Below, in pieces: positions 25,962 through 35,220 of a stretch of 64,000 nt of DNA. The stretch is from Caulobacter segnis (GTDB lineage Bacteria; Pseudomonadota; Alphaproteobacteria; Caulobacterales; Caulobacteraceae): the NCBI RefSeq assembly GCF_029543125.1, contig NZ_JARQWW010000002.1, positions 186,001-250,000 of the forward strand, in the 5' to 3' direction. The notes beneath the pieces were generated by a model that was not told the origin of the DNA, searched no databases, and worked only from the letters and a program-made list of their open reading frames with translations. The position numbers and the translations under genes are program-made. Each line of letters starts with the position of its first letter. Positions within the stretch are counted from its first letter, which is position 1.

Positions 25962-26855
25962 CTACACCGCCGCCGTCAATGCCTCGCGCACCAGGTCGGG
26001 GCGCTCCATGGCGATGAAGTGCCCCGTGCCGGGGACCGTGCTGAGCGAGAAGTTCGGCTTGTGCGCCATCAGGGGAGAGGCCTCCGTCAGGCTGCAGGTG
26101 GAGTGACGCTCCGCCCGCAGGATGCGGGCCGGGACGTTGATCCTGCGCAATGCGCCCCAGCTGTCGTGGCCCTGGGCGGCATAGTTCGAGGCTTCCCATG
26201 CGGGCGGACAGGCCAGTCTCAGATCGCCTTCGCCCGTCGGGATCAGGCCGTCCTCCAGATAGTCGCGCAACATCTCGTCCGGCCAGGTCTTGAACGCGCC
26301 CCGGCCGTGATAGCCGGCGAAAGCCGTCTCCCGGTCCGGGAAGCGGTCACGGCGGCGCACGGCGGCCGTGGCCAAGGGAAAGCCCTTAAGCGCCGCTGAC
26401 GCCGCCCAGGGCAGTTGCGCCGCCCACCAGGCCGCGCGCGGCGTCACCACGGGGTCCAGAAGCACCAGGGCGCGCGCCGCGCCTGGACGCTTCGCCGCCG
26501 CCAGCAGACTGGCCGTGCCGCCCATGGAGTGACCCGCCAGCACAGGAGCCGGGCCGCCCAGAACATCCAGCAGCGCCAGCAGATCGTCGCGCAGGTCGTT
26601 CCACGAGGACCGAGGCTCGCGCTTCAGCGGCAGGTTCGTATGGCCGTGCCCCCGCTGATCGACGGCCAGGATCCGCAGATCCTTCAGCGGCGCCAGGATC
26701 GACCGGTAGGTCATGGCGTTGAAGCCGTTGGCGTTCAGGAACACCACGTCCACCGGACGGTCCGCCGGCCCGAACTCCAGACCCGCCATGGTCCCGCCGG
26801 GCACGGTGAAGGTTCGCCGCTGGAATCCGGTCTCGCTTGCGGCGGCTTGGCCCAT
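25962..26855 (-). CDS. Alpha/beta-fold hydrolase
   Basis: 297-residue alpha/beta hydrolase. The nucleophile elbow is LAGHSMGGTAS (Ser110), the oxyanion region VVFLNANGFNAMTY, and DQRGHGHTNLP follows the fold pattern. The catalytic His is His279 in VPGTGHFIAM; the acid is probably in ILRAERHS. The Asn-rich NANGF in place of the usual HGxP is a known variant in this class. Start chosen at MGQAAASETG (26855). No membrane or signal segment. Divergent from the DUF488 gene with 49 bases between. Substrate unknown. Confidence 0.85.
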   Translation of the reverse strand: MGQAAASETGFQRRTFTVPGGTMAGLEFGPADRPVDVVFLNANGFNAMTYRSILAPLKDLRILAVDQRGHGHTNLPLKREPRSSWNDLRDDLLALLDVLGGPAPVLAGHSMGGTASLLAAAKRPGAARALVLLDPVVTPRAAWWAAQLPWAASAALKGFPLATAAVRRRDRFPDRETAFAGYHGRGAFKTWPDEMLRDYLEDGLIPTGEGDLRLACPPAWEASNYAAQGHDSWGALRRINVPARILRAERHSTCSLTEASPLMAHKPNFSLSTVPGTGHFIAMERPDLVREALTAAV

Positions 26856-26904
26856 GGGTGCAGTCTCCAATCGAAACGCGCTCTTACACCGCCCGGGAGG
26901 GCCG

Positions 26905-27339
26905 ATGCACCCCATCTTCACCGTGGGCTACGAGACCGACACCCAGAGCGGCATGATCGACCGTCTGAAGGCCGGCGGCGTGAAACAGGTGATCGACGTG
27001 CGGGCGGTCGCCTCCTCCCGCAAGGCCGGCTTCTCCAAGAGCCTGCTGGCCGCCAGCCTGAACGAGGCGGGCATCGCCTATGTCCACCTGCGCCCGCTGG
27101 GTACGCCCAAGGCCGGCCGCGACGCCGCGCGGGCAGGCCGCACGGACGAGATGCGCGCCATCTTCGAGGGCCACATGCAGGAGCCGGAGGCTCAGCTGGC
27201 CCTGAAGCAGGCGGAGGAGCTGGCGGCCGAAACGCCCAGCGCCCTGCTCTGCTACGAGGATCGCGCCTGCGACTGTCATCGCGCCATTCTCGCCGACAAG
27301 CTGCGGGCCCGGCTGAAATGCGAGGTTGTCGATCTCTGA
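26905..27339 (+). CDS. DUF488 family protein
   Basis: 144-residue cytoplasmic protein of the DUF488 family. Visible features: FTVGYETDTQSGMIDRLKAGGV, the conserved IDVRAVASSRKAGFSK, YVHLRPLGTPK, and ALLCYEDRACDCHRAILADKL, where CYEDxxxxCHR is the hallmark near the C terminus. The Cys and His suggest metal or redox chemistry, but no member has a settled function. Start at ATG 26905 with GGGAGG seven bases upstream; the frame stays open further back but without a good start. Followed after 53 bases by the crotonase gene. Confidence 0.85.
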   Translation: MHPIFTVGYETDTQSGMIDRLKAGGVKQVIDVRAVASSRKAGFSKSLLAASLNEAGIAYVHLRPLGTPKAGRDAARAGRTDEMRAIFEGHMQEPEAQLALKQAEELAAETPSALLCYEDRACDCHRAILADKLRARLKCEVVDL

Positions 27340-27392
27340 CCCCGCCGGATAGGCTCGCCTCAAACAAACATATGTCGGGAGGCGTCAGTAAG

Positions 27393-28241
27393 ATGGGGGA
27401 ACACTTGTCCGAACCCAGTTGCTTCAAGGTCGAGATCGCCGACGGGGTGGCGCACGTCCAGATGGCCAGGCCCAAGGCCATGAACGCCATGAACAAGGCG
27501 TTCTGGCATCAGTTGCCGGCGATCATCGAGGACATCGACTGCAACGCCAAGGCGCGCTGCATCGTCATTTCCTCCACCGGCAAACACTTCTCGGCGGGCA
27601 TGGACCTGTCGGTGTTCGACGGCATAGGCGACAGCGGCGGGGCCGACCGCCACGTCTCCGGCGAGGCTTTCCGGCGCAAGGTCCATGCCTTGCAGGACAC
27701 CTTCAGCTGCCTGGACAAGGCGCGCATGCCGGTGATCGTCGCCATCCAGGGCGGCTGCATCGGCGGGGCGGTGGACATGACCAGCGCCTGCGACATCCGC
27801 TACGCCAGCGCCGACGCCTTCTTCGTGATCCAGGAGATCAACATCGGCATGACTGCCGACGTGGGCACCTTCCCGCGCCTGTGCAAGCTGATCCCCGAGG
27901 GCTGGGTTCGGGAGCTGGCCTATACCGGCCGCCGCCTGCCGGCCCAGAAGGCCAAGGAGATCGGCCTGGTCAACGAGGTGTTCGACACCCACGAAGAGCT
28001 GGTCGCACACGCCCTGGCCACGGCCAAGGAGATCGCCGCCAAGTCGCCCCTGGCCGTGGCCGGCTCGAAGGTGATGATCAACTACGCCCGCGACCATTCC
28101 ATCAACGACAGCCTGGACTACATCGCCACGTGGCAGACGGGCATGTTCGCCGGCGGACACATGGCGGAGTCCTTCAAGGCCAAGCAGGAGAACCGCGAGC
28201 CGGTCTATCCCGACCTGCTGCCTCTTTCGAAGGGTCTCTAG
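27393..28241 (+). CDS. Crotonase-family protein, dienoyl-CoA isomerase type
   Basis: 282-residue enoyl-CoA hydratase/isomerase fold. The oxyanion hole is formed by STGKHFSAGMDLSVF and AIQGGCIGGAVDM. The segment IQEINIGMTADVGTFPRL keeps the Glu and Asp that serve as acid and base in delta3,5-delta2,4-dienoyl-CoA isomerase (ECH1), so isomerisation during degradation of unsaturated fatty acids is more likely than hydration. I start at ATG 27393, because GGGAGG (27377-27382) is correctly spaced; an ATG at 27372 is in frame. Convergent with the pentapeptide-repeat gene through CTAG. Confidence 0.88.
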   Translation: MGEHLSEPSCFKVEIADGVAHVQMARPKAMNAMNKAFWHQLPAIIEDIDCNAKARCIVISSTGKHFSAGMDLSVFDGIGDSGGADRHVSGEAFRRKVHALQDTFSCLDKARMPVIVAIQGGCIGGAVDMTSACDIRYASADAFFVIQEINIGMTADVGTFPRLCKLIPEGWVRELAYTGRRLPAQKAKEIGLVNEVFDTHEELVAHALATAKEIAAKSPLAVAGSKVMINYARDHSINDSLDYIATWQTGMFAGGHMAESFKAKQENREPVYPDLLPLSKGL

Positions 28242-29461
28242 GGCCCGGCGGGGGCGTCGAACTCGGCGTCCCTCAGATCCGCCCCATCGAAACGGGCGTG
28301 GGTGGTGTCGGCCTCCAGGAAGCGGGCCCGATGAGCGACGGCCCCGCGCAGGTCGGCGTGACGCAGCACCGCACGGATCAGGTCGGCGCGGATGAACCGT
28401 CCCTCGGCGATGCGCAGAGGGCCCAGGTTCGCCCCGCGCAGGTCGGCCCGCGTCAGGCGTGCGCCGGTGAGCCGGGCGCCGCGCAGGTCGGCGTTTTTCA
28501 GCCGCGCGCCGCGCAGATCCGCGCCGGACAGGTCGCAGCCCTGCAGCTCCGCGCCTTCCAGATTGACGCCGAACATCACCGCCTCCGGCGCCACAAGAGC
28601 GGTCAGCTTGCGTCCCTGAAGGCAGCGCACCACGCGGAAGTCCACGGGCGGCAAGCGCGCCGGGCGGCCTTCGCGCCCGTCGGTCAGCCGCCAGCGCTCA
28701 TGTGCGGCCAGAACGTCCTCCAGCGGCTCGTCGTCCACATAGACGACGGTGGGCGGCTCGCGCAGGACATCGCTGAGATCGGCGTCGGTCAGGCGCGCGC
28801 CGGTCATCTCCGCCTCGGCCAGGTTCGCCCGCTTCAACGAAGCGCCGCTGAGGTCGGCCTGGGCGATGTCAGCCTTGGAAAGATCGGCGCCGTCCAGCAC
28901 CGCCTTGCCCAGCTTGGCGCCCCGCAGGGACGCTCCCGCCAGGCAGGCGTCCGTGAAGTCCGCCGCCCGGGCGGAGGTCCCGGCCATGCGCGCGCCCGAC
29001 AAGTCCGCGCCATGCAGGATCGCGTAGTCCAGCTCCCCAGGCCGTTTGCCGTGCTTCAACAGCTTCAAGCCCTGGCGCGCGTCGTGCAGGGCCGTGCGCC
29101 CCTCGCGCAGGTCGCAGCCCCGCAGATCAGCGCCCGACAGGTTCGCCCCGCGCAGGCAAGCGCCGCGCAGATCAGCCCGGCCCAGGTCGCTGTTGCGCAG
29201 GTCGGCGTCACGCAGATCGACGCCGTACAGGCTGGCCCGCTCCAGCGTGGCGTTGCTCAGGTCGGCGCCTTCCAGCACCGCCCCGGTCAGGTCGGCGTCG
29301 GTCAGGTTCGCGCCGCTCAGATCAAAGGCGGACAGGTCCACATAGGCGAGGCAGGCGCGGCGGCCGCCCTGTTTGCCGCATAGGTAGCGTTCATGCGCGT
29401 CGAGCGCGGCGCGCACGGCGCCGACGTCCATCCTGTGCAGAAGGCTGGGCGCGCCTCGCAT
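28238..29461 (-). CDS. Pentapeptide-repeat protein with two repeat blocks
   Basis: 407 residues, largely A(D/N)LxG-type pentapeptides expected to form right-handed quadrilateral beta-helices. Repeats run from about 41 to 120, 144 to 233 and 297 to 401. A non-repeat segment at about 234-296 contains AAHERWRLTDGREGRPARL, which echoes the N-terminal DAHERYLCGKQGGRRACL (residues 21-38), so the protein seems built from a duplicated unit (short HER head plus helix). No signal peptide or membrane segment. Such proteins vary from DNA-gyrase mimics to effectors; nothing here decides. Convergent with the crotonase gene (CTAG); 71 bases downstream of corA on the same strand. Confidence 0.85.
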   Translation of the reverse strand: MRGAPSLLHRMDVGAVRAALDAHERYLCGKQGGRRACLAYVDLSAFDLSGANLTDADLTGAVLEGADLSNATLERASLYGVDLRDADLRNSDLGRADLRGACLRGANLSGADLRGCDLREGRTALHDARQGLKLLKHGKRPGELDYAILHGADLSGARMAGTSARAADFTDACLAGASLRGAKLGKAVLDGADLSKADIAQADLSGASLKRANLAEAEMTGARLTDADLSDVLREPPTVVYVDDEPLEDVLAAHERWRLTDGREGRPARLPPVDFRVVRCLQGRKLTALVAPEAVMFGVNLEGAELQGCDLSGADLRGARLKNADLRGARLTGARLTRADLRGANLGPLRIAEGRFIRADLIRAVLRHADLRGAVAHRARFLEADTTHARFDGADLRDAEFDAPAGP

Positions 29462-29532
29462 CACAAACCGACCGATAGTTCCATGAACGACGGTCCGCCG
29501 ACCGTCGCCCCACCCATATTGCGCAGGCGGCC

Positions 29533-30492
29533 CTAAAACCAGCCTTTTCGCCGGAACCAGACCAGCGGCAGCACGGCGGAGATCAGCATCAACCCCAGCG
29601 CCATGGGATAGCCGCCCATCCAGCGCAGTTCGGGCATATGCTCGAAGTTCATGCCGTAGATCGCTCCGATCAGGGTCGGCGGCAGCAGGGCCACCGTGAA
29701 GATCGAGAACATCTTGATGATCGAGTTCTGCTCGATGTTGATCAGGCCCAGGGCCGCATCCAGCAGGAAGGTGACATTCCCCGCCAGATATCCGGCGTGG
29801 TCGGTCAGGGATTGGATGTCGCGCTGCAGGGTCTTCACCCGGTCCAGCAGGTCGGCGTCCATCTCCATCTGGCCGGTGATAGTGGCGTAGCTGACCAGGC
29901 GCGACAGGCTGACGAGACTTTCCCGGGCCTTGGCGCCGGTCATCTGCGCCTTGCCCAGACGGTTGATGATCGGCTGGAAGCCGGCGGTCTTGGGCGTGCG
30001 GAAAATGGCCACCGACACCGCCTCCACCTCGGCGGCGGTCCGCTCCAGAATATCGGCGACCCGGTCGACGACCGCGTCGAGAATGCCGACCATGATCGCC
30101 GCGCCGTCGGGATGGGGCGGCTTCTGCAGCTCCGCCTGGGCTGCGTAGACCGCAAAGGCCCTGGGCTCGCCGTAGCGGATGGTGATGAGCCGCTCGCCGG
30201 CCAGGACGAAGGTGATCGGAGCGATGCTCGGCAGGTCCGCGTCGCTGTTGACTAGGATCGAGGCGGTGAGGAAGGTCGCGCCGTCTTCCTGGTAAATGCG
30301 GGAGGAGGCCTCGATCTCGGCCATGTCCTCGCGCGTGGGCAACATGAAGCCCAGGGCCTTCTCGACCTTCAGCTCCTCCTCGCGCGTGGGTTCGATCAGA
30401 TCGATCCAGACCGCGTCGCTGGGCAGGACCCAATCGGTGCTCAACAGCGGGCATTCGAGCCCGGCGTCGCTGCGGCGAAGAAGTTTCAGCAT
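29533..30492 (-). CDS. corA: CorA-family divalent cation (magnesium) channel
   Basis: 319-residue CorA protein. A large N-terminal cytoplasmic domain with long helices is followed by two C-terminal membrane segments. The selectivity motif YGMNFEHMPEL lies in the loop between them, preceded by MFSIFTVALLPPTLIGAI. The C terminus ends in the usual basic cluster (WFRRKGWF). Length and layout match CorA/ZntB proteins; GMN with an MPE loop supports magnesium or cobalt. Separate from the CNNM-type protein at 16638-17933. Confidence 0.93.
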   Translation of the reverse strand: MLKLLRRSDAGLECPLLSTDWVLPSDAVWIDLIEPTREEELKVEKALGFMLPTREDMAEIEASSRIYQEDGATFLTASILVNSDADLPSIAPITFVLAGERLITIRYGEPRAFAVYAAQAELQKPPHPDGAAIMVGILDAVVDRVADILERTAAEVEAVSVAIFRTPKTAGFQPIINRLGKAQMTGAKARESLVSLSRLVSYATITGQMEMDADLLDRVKTLQRDIQSLTDHAGYLAGNVTFLLDAALGLINIEQNSIIKMFSIFTVALLPPTLIGAIYGMNFEHMPELRWMGGYPMALGLMLISAVLPLVWFRRKGWF

Positions 30493-30538
30493 GGGCAGCC
30501 TCCCAGGCTCCGGCTATCGCCCGAGCCCGGAGACAAGG

Positions 30539-31243
30539 TCAACGCGGGCCGTCGCGTTCGTCAGCCGACGGAGGCCCTTGGGTCGTCGCGGCCGCGATGA
30601 GGGCGGCGATGCGGTCGGTGGCGTCGGCGGCCTGGGTGATCAGCCCGAACGGCGAGGCGCCCGGACGGACGGCGGCGCTGACCGTGCCCACGGCCGACTG
30701 GGCCATGGCCATGGCGGCGGAGCCGGCCTTGCCGACTTTCTCGCTGGCCGACGCAACCGCGATGGCCTGGGCGTTCTGGTAGATGAAGCCGTGGGTCGGA
30801 TAGACGGTCGAGCCGAGGTCGCGGGCCGGGTCGTACCAGACCTTCACCTGGGACCAGTCGCCGTTCGGCGACACGTCGACCACGGTGACGTCCTTCTCCA
30901 CCTGGCCGCGCGTGCCTTCGATGACGGACCAGTTGGCGTGGGTGATCTGAATGACGCGGTCGGTCAACACCTGGCTGACGACGGCCACATGGCCCAGGCG
31001 CATGCGGCCGGTGGGCTGGAAGCAGAGAACCGAACCGGCCTTGGGCGTGTAGCCGACCTCGTAGCGGCCACGCGCCTGGCCCCACCAAGTGCGGGCGTCG
31101 CCGAAAATCTGAATGCCTGAAATGAGGCGTGCGAACGGAACGCACTGCCAGTAGCCGTCAGCCACGGCGCCGGAAAACGGCACGAGGCTCAAAAACAAAG
31201 CGGCGGCCAGGGAGCCGATGCCGGCTCTCGTCCGTTGACGCAT
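30539..31243 (-). CDS. Exported CHAP-domain (cysteine, histidine-dependent amidohydrolase/peptidase) protein
   Basis: 234-residue secreted protein. The signal peptide is about residues 1-28 (SLAAALFLSLVPFSGAVA). The CHAP core starts with YWQCVPFARL, where Cys34 is the expected nucleophile, and continues with GHVAVVSQV (His85) and ITHANW (Asn104), giving a Cys-His-Asn triad. CHAP enzymes cleave peptidoglycan amide bonds. Residues 160-234 form an Ala-rich tail. Start chosen at MRQRTRAGIG; a longer frame upstream lacks a signal-like N terminus. It lies 46 bases upstream of corA. Probably cell-wall remodelling; no phage genes are nearby. Confidence 0.85.
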   Translation of the reverse strand: MRQRTRAGIGSLAAALFLSLVPFSGAVADGYWQCVPFARLISGIQIFGDARTWWGQARGRYEVGYTPKAGSVLCFQPTGRMRLGHVAVVSQVLTDRVIQITHANWSVIEGTRGQVEKDVTVVDVSPNGDWSQVKVWYDPARDLGSTVYPTHGFIYQNAQAIAVASASEKVGKAGSAAMAMAQSAVGTVSAAVRPGASPFGLITQAADATDRIAALIAAATTQGPPSADERDGPR

Positions 31244-31456
31244 GTTCGGGTACTCCCCCGCGACACTCGGGATAAGGGGTAACTGTCTCACGCAGTTATG
31301 AAAAGAGGGTTTACGGTCGCAGCCGATTAACCCTGTGGAAACCTTGGGAACCTTCACCGCAAAAATGCGATTCTCGACGATCCTCTTGGGCAGTTCCCAT
31401 AGACAAGCTTAGATAGTCTTCACGTTCTCCACCACTTAGAACAGGCCGATCCACAG

Positions 31457-32203
31457 ATGACCGACCTCCTCGCTCTCGCCGCCGACCCGGCCGCCTGGGC
31501 CGCCCTCGTGACCCTCATCGTGATGGAGGTGGTCCTGGGCATCGACAACCTCATCTTCATCTCGATCCTATCGAACAAGCTGCCTGAGGCCAACCGCCAG
31601 AAGGTCCGCCGCCTTGGCATCGGGCTGGCCCTGGTGATGCGCCTGGGGCTCCTGACGACCATCGCCTGGATCGTCGGCCTGACCGCGCCGGCCTTCGCCA
31701 TCCTCGGCAACGAGTTCAGCTGGCGCGACATCATCCTGATCGCCGGCGGCCTGTTCCTGGTATGGAAGGCGACCAAGGAGATCCACCACACCGTCGACCC
31801 GGCTCCATCCGACGCGATCCTGGACAAGACCCCGGCCTCGGCGGCGGTGACCAACGTCGGCTCGGCGATCGTCCAGATCATCCTGCTGGACATCGTGTTC
31901 TCGATTGACTCGATCCTGACGGCCGTGGGCATGACCGAGCACCTGCCGGTGATGATGATCGCCGTGATCGTTGCGGTGGTGGTGATGCTGATCGCCGCGG
32001 ACCCGCTGGCGAACTTCATCAACAAGAACCCAACCGTGGTCATGCTGGCCCTCGGCTTCTTGCTGATGATCGGCATGGTGCTGATCGCCGACGGTTTCGG
32101 CTACCACGTGCCCAAGGGCTACATCTATGCGGCCATGGCCTTCTCGGCTGGGGTCGAGGCCCTGAACATGCTGGCCCGGCGAAAGCCGCCGCAGAAGCAC
32201 TGA
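31457..32203 (+). CDS. TerC-family integral membrane protein
   Basis: 248-residue membrane protein with about seven hydrophobic segments. The conserved acidic membrane motifs are [16 protein letters not shown] and [19 protein letters not shown], typical of the TerC/YgdQ group, linked with manganese or other metal export. The segment [14 protein letters not shown] is a cytoplasmic loop. The short C-terminal tail is basic. Monocistronic, followed by a good terminator. The 213-base gap upstream holds no other gene that I can see. Confidence 0.88.
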   Translation: MTDLLALAADPAAWAALVTLIVMEVVLGIDNLIFISILSNKLPEANRQKVRRLGIGLALVMRLGLLTTIAWIVGLTAPAFAILGNEFSWRDIILIAGGLFLVWKATKEIHHTVDPAPSDAILDKTPASAAVTNVGSAIVQIILLDIVFSIDSILTAVGMTEHLPVMMIAVIVAVVVMLIAADPLANFINKNPTVVMLALGFLLMIGMVLIADGFGYHVPKGYIYAAMAFSAGVEALNMLARRKPPQKH

Positions 32204-32211
32204 CGGACTTG

Positions 32212-32239
32212 AAGGGCGGGCCGCAAGGTCCGCCCTTTT
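32212..32239 (+). terminator. Rho-independent terminator after the TerC-family gene
   Basis: Eleven-base stem (32212-32222 with 32227-32237, one G-T pair), GCAA tetraloop, ending in TTTT. It lies between convergent genes and could also serve priA on the other strand. Confidence 0.8.
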
Positions 32240-32248
32240 CCGTTGCGC

Positions 32249-34411
32249 CTACAGGAAGCTGTAGGGATCCACGTCGATAGTCATCCGCACGGCGTTGGGC
32301 GGCTTGGCCCGCGCCTTCCAGGTCGACAGATAACCCTGAAGATCGATGTTTCGGTCGGCGCGGACCAGCAGGCGCTTGCGCCGGCGGCCGCGGATCAGGC
32401 TGAGCGGCGCGTCGGCCGGGCCGAACACCTCAACCCCTTCCGCATTGGGCGCGGCGGCGGCCAGGGCGCGGGCATAGGCCTCAAGCGCCGGGGCGTTCTC
32501 GCTGGACAGGACGATGGCCGCCAGACGGCCGTAGGGCGGCAGGCCGGCGATCTCCCGCGCCGCCATCTCGGCGTCGATGAAGGCTTCGCGGTCCTGGGCG
32601 GCCAGGGCCTGCATCACCGGATGCTCGGGGGCGTAGGTCTGCAGCATGGCGCGGCCCGGTTTGTCGTGCCGCCCGGCGCGGCCGGCGGCCTGGGCCAGAA
32701 GCTGGAAGGTCCGCTCCCCCGCCCGCAGGTCGCCGCCGCGCAGGCCGAGGTCGGCGTCCACCACCCCCACCAGAGTCAGGTTCGGGAAGTTGTGCCCCTT
32801 GGCCGCCGCCTGGGTGGCCACGAGGATGTCGATCTCCCCCTGGGCCATGCTCTCCACCAAGGCCCGGGCGCCGGCGGCGTCGAACACGGTGTCCGAGGAG
32901 AAGACCGCCACGCGGGCGTCAGGGAACAGGCTCTGCGCCTCCTCTTGCACCCGCTCCACCCCCGGGCCGATGGAGACCAGGCTGTCCTTGGCCCCACAGT
33001 GCGGACAGGTGTCCGGCTTCTTCATGGAGAAGCCGGTGAGGTGGCAGACGAGACGGCCAGTGTAGCGATGCTCCACCAGCCAGCTGTCAGTGTCCGGCGC
33101 GGTCATCCGCTCGCCGCAGGCGCGGCACAGGACGAGCGGCGCGTAACCCCGGCGGTTCAGGAACAGCAGGGATTGCTCGCCCCGCGCCAGGGTCTCGCCC
33201 ATGGCGCGGACCAGCGGCGGCGACAGCCAGCGGTCCCGCTCCGGCGGCGTCTGGCGCAGGTCGATCAGGGACACGTCCGGCAGGCGCGCCGCGCCGTGCC
33301 GCTCCGACAGGCGCAGCCAGCGGTAACGGCCGGCCTGAGCGTTCCACAGGGTCTCCATGGAGGGGGTGGCGGAGGCGAGCACCACCAGCGCGCCCTCCAA
33401 CTTGGCCCGGGCCACGGCCAGGTCGCGGGCCTGGTAGATGAAGCCCTCATCCTGCTTGTAGGAGCCGTCGTGCTCCTCATCGACCACGATCATCCGCAGC
33501 TTCTTGAACGGCAGGAACAGGGCCGAACGGGCGCCGATGGCGATGCGGGCGGAGCCGGCGGCCACCGCCTCCCAGGTCCGGCGGCGGCGCGGCGGGGTGA
33601 TGGCGCTGTGCCATTCGCAGGGCGGCGCGCCGAAGCGGGCCTCGAAGCGGGCTATCACCGCCTGGGTCAGGGCGATCTCCGGCAGCAGGATCAGAATTTG
33701 CGCATCAGGCTCCTCAGCCAGGGCGCGGGCCACGGCCTCAAGATAAACCTCGGTCTTGCCCGAGCCCGTCACGCCATCCAACAGGGCCGACTGGAAGCCG
33801 CCTGCGCTGAACAGGTCGCCCAGCGCCTTGGCTGAGGCGGCCTGGCTGGGATTGAGCTGGGCGGCCGGCAGGGTCAGGTCGGGCGGCGGCGGGTTCAGGT
33901 GCGTCTCGATCAGCCGCACCTCCAGAACACCCTCGTCCACCATCCCCTTCACCACGCCGGCGGACACGCCGGCTTCAACGGCCAGGGCCGCGCCCGGCAT
34001 CTGGCGCTCGCCGATGGTCTCCAGGACCTTGGTGCGGGCGGGGGTGGCGCGCGCCGGCGCCTTGCCGGTGGCGACGACCAGGCGCTCCGGCTTGGGCGCT
34101 GGCGCCCGCAGGCCGCGCAGGGCGATGGCGAGCGGCCAGCCCGGAGCGTCGACCGAGTAACGCGCGGCCCACTGCACGAAGGCTAAGGTGCCTGGCGGAA
34201 GGGGCGGCCCCTCCAACTTCTCGGCCACGCTTTTCAGAGGGCGATTCATCCCCGAACCGTCACGCAGGTCGGTGACGACACCATGCATCAGACGCGGTCC
34301 GAGCGGCGCGGCGACGTGATCGCCGACGGCCAGATCCATGCCTTCGGGCTCGAAATAATCGAACGCCTCGGGCAGCGGCATGGGCAGGAGAATGGAGGCG
34401 ACGCGCGGCAT
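32249..34411 (-). CDS. priA: PriA, primosomal helicase, with a degenerate second zinc site
   Basis: 720-residue superfamily 2 helicase that restarts stalled replication forks. The 3' DNA-binding domain begins MPRVASILLPMPLPEAFDYF. Walker A is LDGVTGSGKTEVYL, the DEAH-like box is VVDEEHD, and motif V/VI lie in VATQAAAKGHNFPN and AQAAGRAGR. The zinc-binding insert normally has eight Cys. Here the outer four are kept (Cys429, 432, 469, 472), but three of the inner four are replaced (Ala438, Thr441, Thr459; Cys456 remains). The frame is intact and the protein is otherwise normal. Divergent from the DUF484-xerC pair. Confidence 0.95.
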   Translation of the reverse strand: MPRVASILLPMPLPEAFDYFEPEGMDLAVGDHVAAPLGPRLMHGVVTDLRDGSGMNRPLKSVAEKLEGPPLPPGTLAFVQWAARYSVDAPGWPLAIALRGLRAPAPKPERLVVATGKAPARATPARTKVLETIGERQMPGAALAVEAGVSAGVVKGMVDEGVLEVRLIETHLNPPPPDLTLPAAQLNPSQAASAKALGDLFSAGGFQSALLDGVTGSGKTEVYLEAVARALAEEPDAQILILLPEIALTQAVIARFEARFGAPPCEWHSAITPPRRRRTWEAVAAGSARIAIGARSALFLPFKKLRMIVVDEEHDGSYKQDEGFIYQARDLAVARAKLEGALVVLASATPSMETLWNAQAGRYRWLRLSERHGAARLPDVSLIDLRQTPPERDRWLSPPLVRAMGETLARGEQSLLFLNRRGYAPLVLCRACGERMTAPDTDSWLVEHRYTGRLVCHLTGFSMKKPDTCPHCGAKDSLVSIGPGVERVQEEAQSLFPDARVAVFSSDTVFDAAGARALVESMAQGEIDILVATQAAAKGHNFPNLTLVGVVDADLGLRGGDLRAGERTFQLLAQAAGRAGRHDKPGRAMLQTYAPEHPVMQALAAQDREAFIDAEMAAREIAGLPPYGRLAAIVLSSENAPALEAYARALAAAAPNAEGVEVFGPADAPLSLIRGRRRKRLLVRADRNIDLQGYLSTWKARAKPPNAVRMTIDVDPYSFL

Positions 34412-34529
34412 GGTCGGCCTTCACATGGGGGATAAATCCCGCGCCGTCGAGGCCGTCTGTTTCATCGTCAAGCGCATGTTAACCGCGATGATCGATACAT
34501 GGTTGGGTTGTATTCCCAGTGAGGCGCAG

Positions 34530-35207
34530 ATGAGCGACGCGACGCGGGCCTATGCCCTTCCGGACCTCGAAGCAGAGATGGTGCGCGATTTCCTCCGCGC
34601 CGAACCCGGCTTCGTGCGCGACGACTTCGACCTTCTGAAGGATCTGGGTCTGCGCCTGGACGCCGCCAATCTGGTGGATTTCGGTCCCGCCGCCTTGGCC
34701 CGCGTCAGCGCCGCCCACAAGCGCGAAAGCACCGCCCGCCGCCAGCTGGAGGCCACGGCCCGCGCCAATTTCGCCGCCCAAGCCCAGACCCATGCGGCGG
34801 TGATCGACATCCTCGAAGCCCGCAATCATTCGGACCTCGCCGTCCGCATTGACGATCTGGCCATGAGCCGTTTCGGCCTGTCGGCCGGCGCCATCGCCCT
34901 GGAAGGTCCCGAGCGCGTGCCCGCCGGCTGGTTCCCGCTGGTGGAGAGCCAGGTGGACATGATCCTGGACGGCCGCGGCTGGCGCATGGGCTTCCATTTC
35001 CCGGCCCTGGCCCTGTTCGGCGACAAGGCCGAGCAGGTGCGCAGCATGGCCATGGTCCGCATGGGCCTGTGGGGCGACACCCGCCAAGCCATCCTCGCCT
35101 TCGGCTCGCCGGAGCACGACGGCTTCACCCCGGACATGGGCCCGGAGCTGGTCGCCTTCCTGGCCGAAGTGACCATGCGCACGGCGGAGCGATGGCCCGT
35201 TCTTTGA
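34530..35207 (+). CDS. DUF484 family protein
   Basis: 225-residue protein of the DUF484 family, a GAF-like cytoplasmic domain: a helical N terminus with VRDFLRAEPGFVRDDFDLL, an Arg-rich helix, then a domain ending in GDTRQAILAFGSPEHDGF and the FLAEVTMRTAERW tail typical of the family. DUF484 genes lie just upstream of xerC in many proteobacteria, as here (13-base gap). I use ATG 34530 (MSDATRAY) because GAGG is five bases before it; a frame open to 34380 is not needed. Function unknown; a link with XerC-dependent steps is inference from position. Confidence 0.85.
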   Translation: MSDATRAYALPDLEAEMVRDFLRAEPGFVRDDFDLLKDLGLRLDAANLVDFGPAALARVSAAHKRESTARRQLEATARANFAAQAQTHAAVIDILEARNHSDLAVRIDDLAMSRFGLSAGAIALEGPERVPAGWFPLVESQVDMILDGRGWRMGFHFPALALFGDKAEQVRSMAMVRMGLWGDTRQAILAFGSPEHDGFTPDMGPELVAFLAEVTMRTAERWPVL

Positions 35208-35220
35208 GCATAGGTGATCT

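Noticed and set aside
31280-31298. Six-base inverted repeat upstream of the CHAP and TerC-family genes
   Set aside because: Short arms with a seven-base spacer are likely to occur by chance in this gap.
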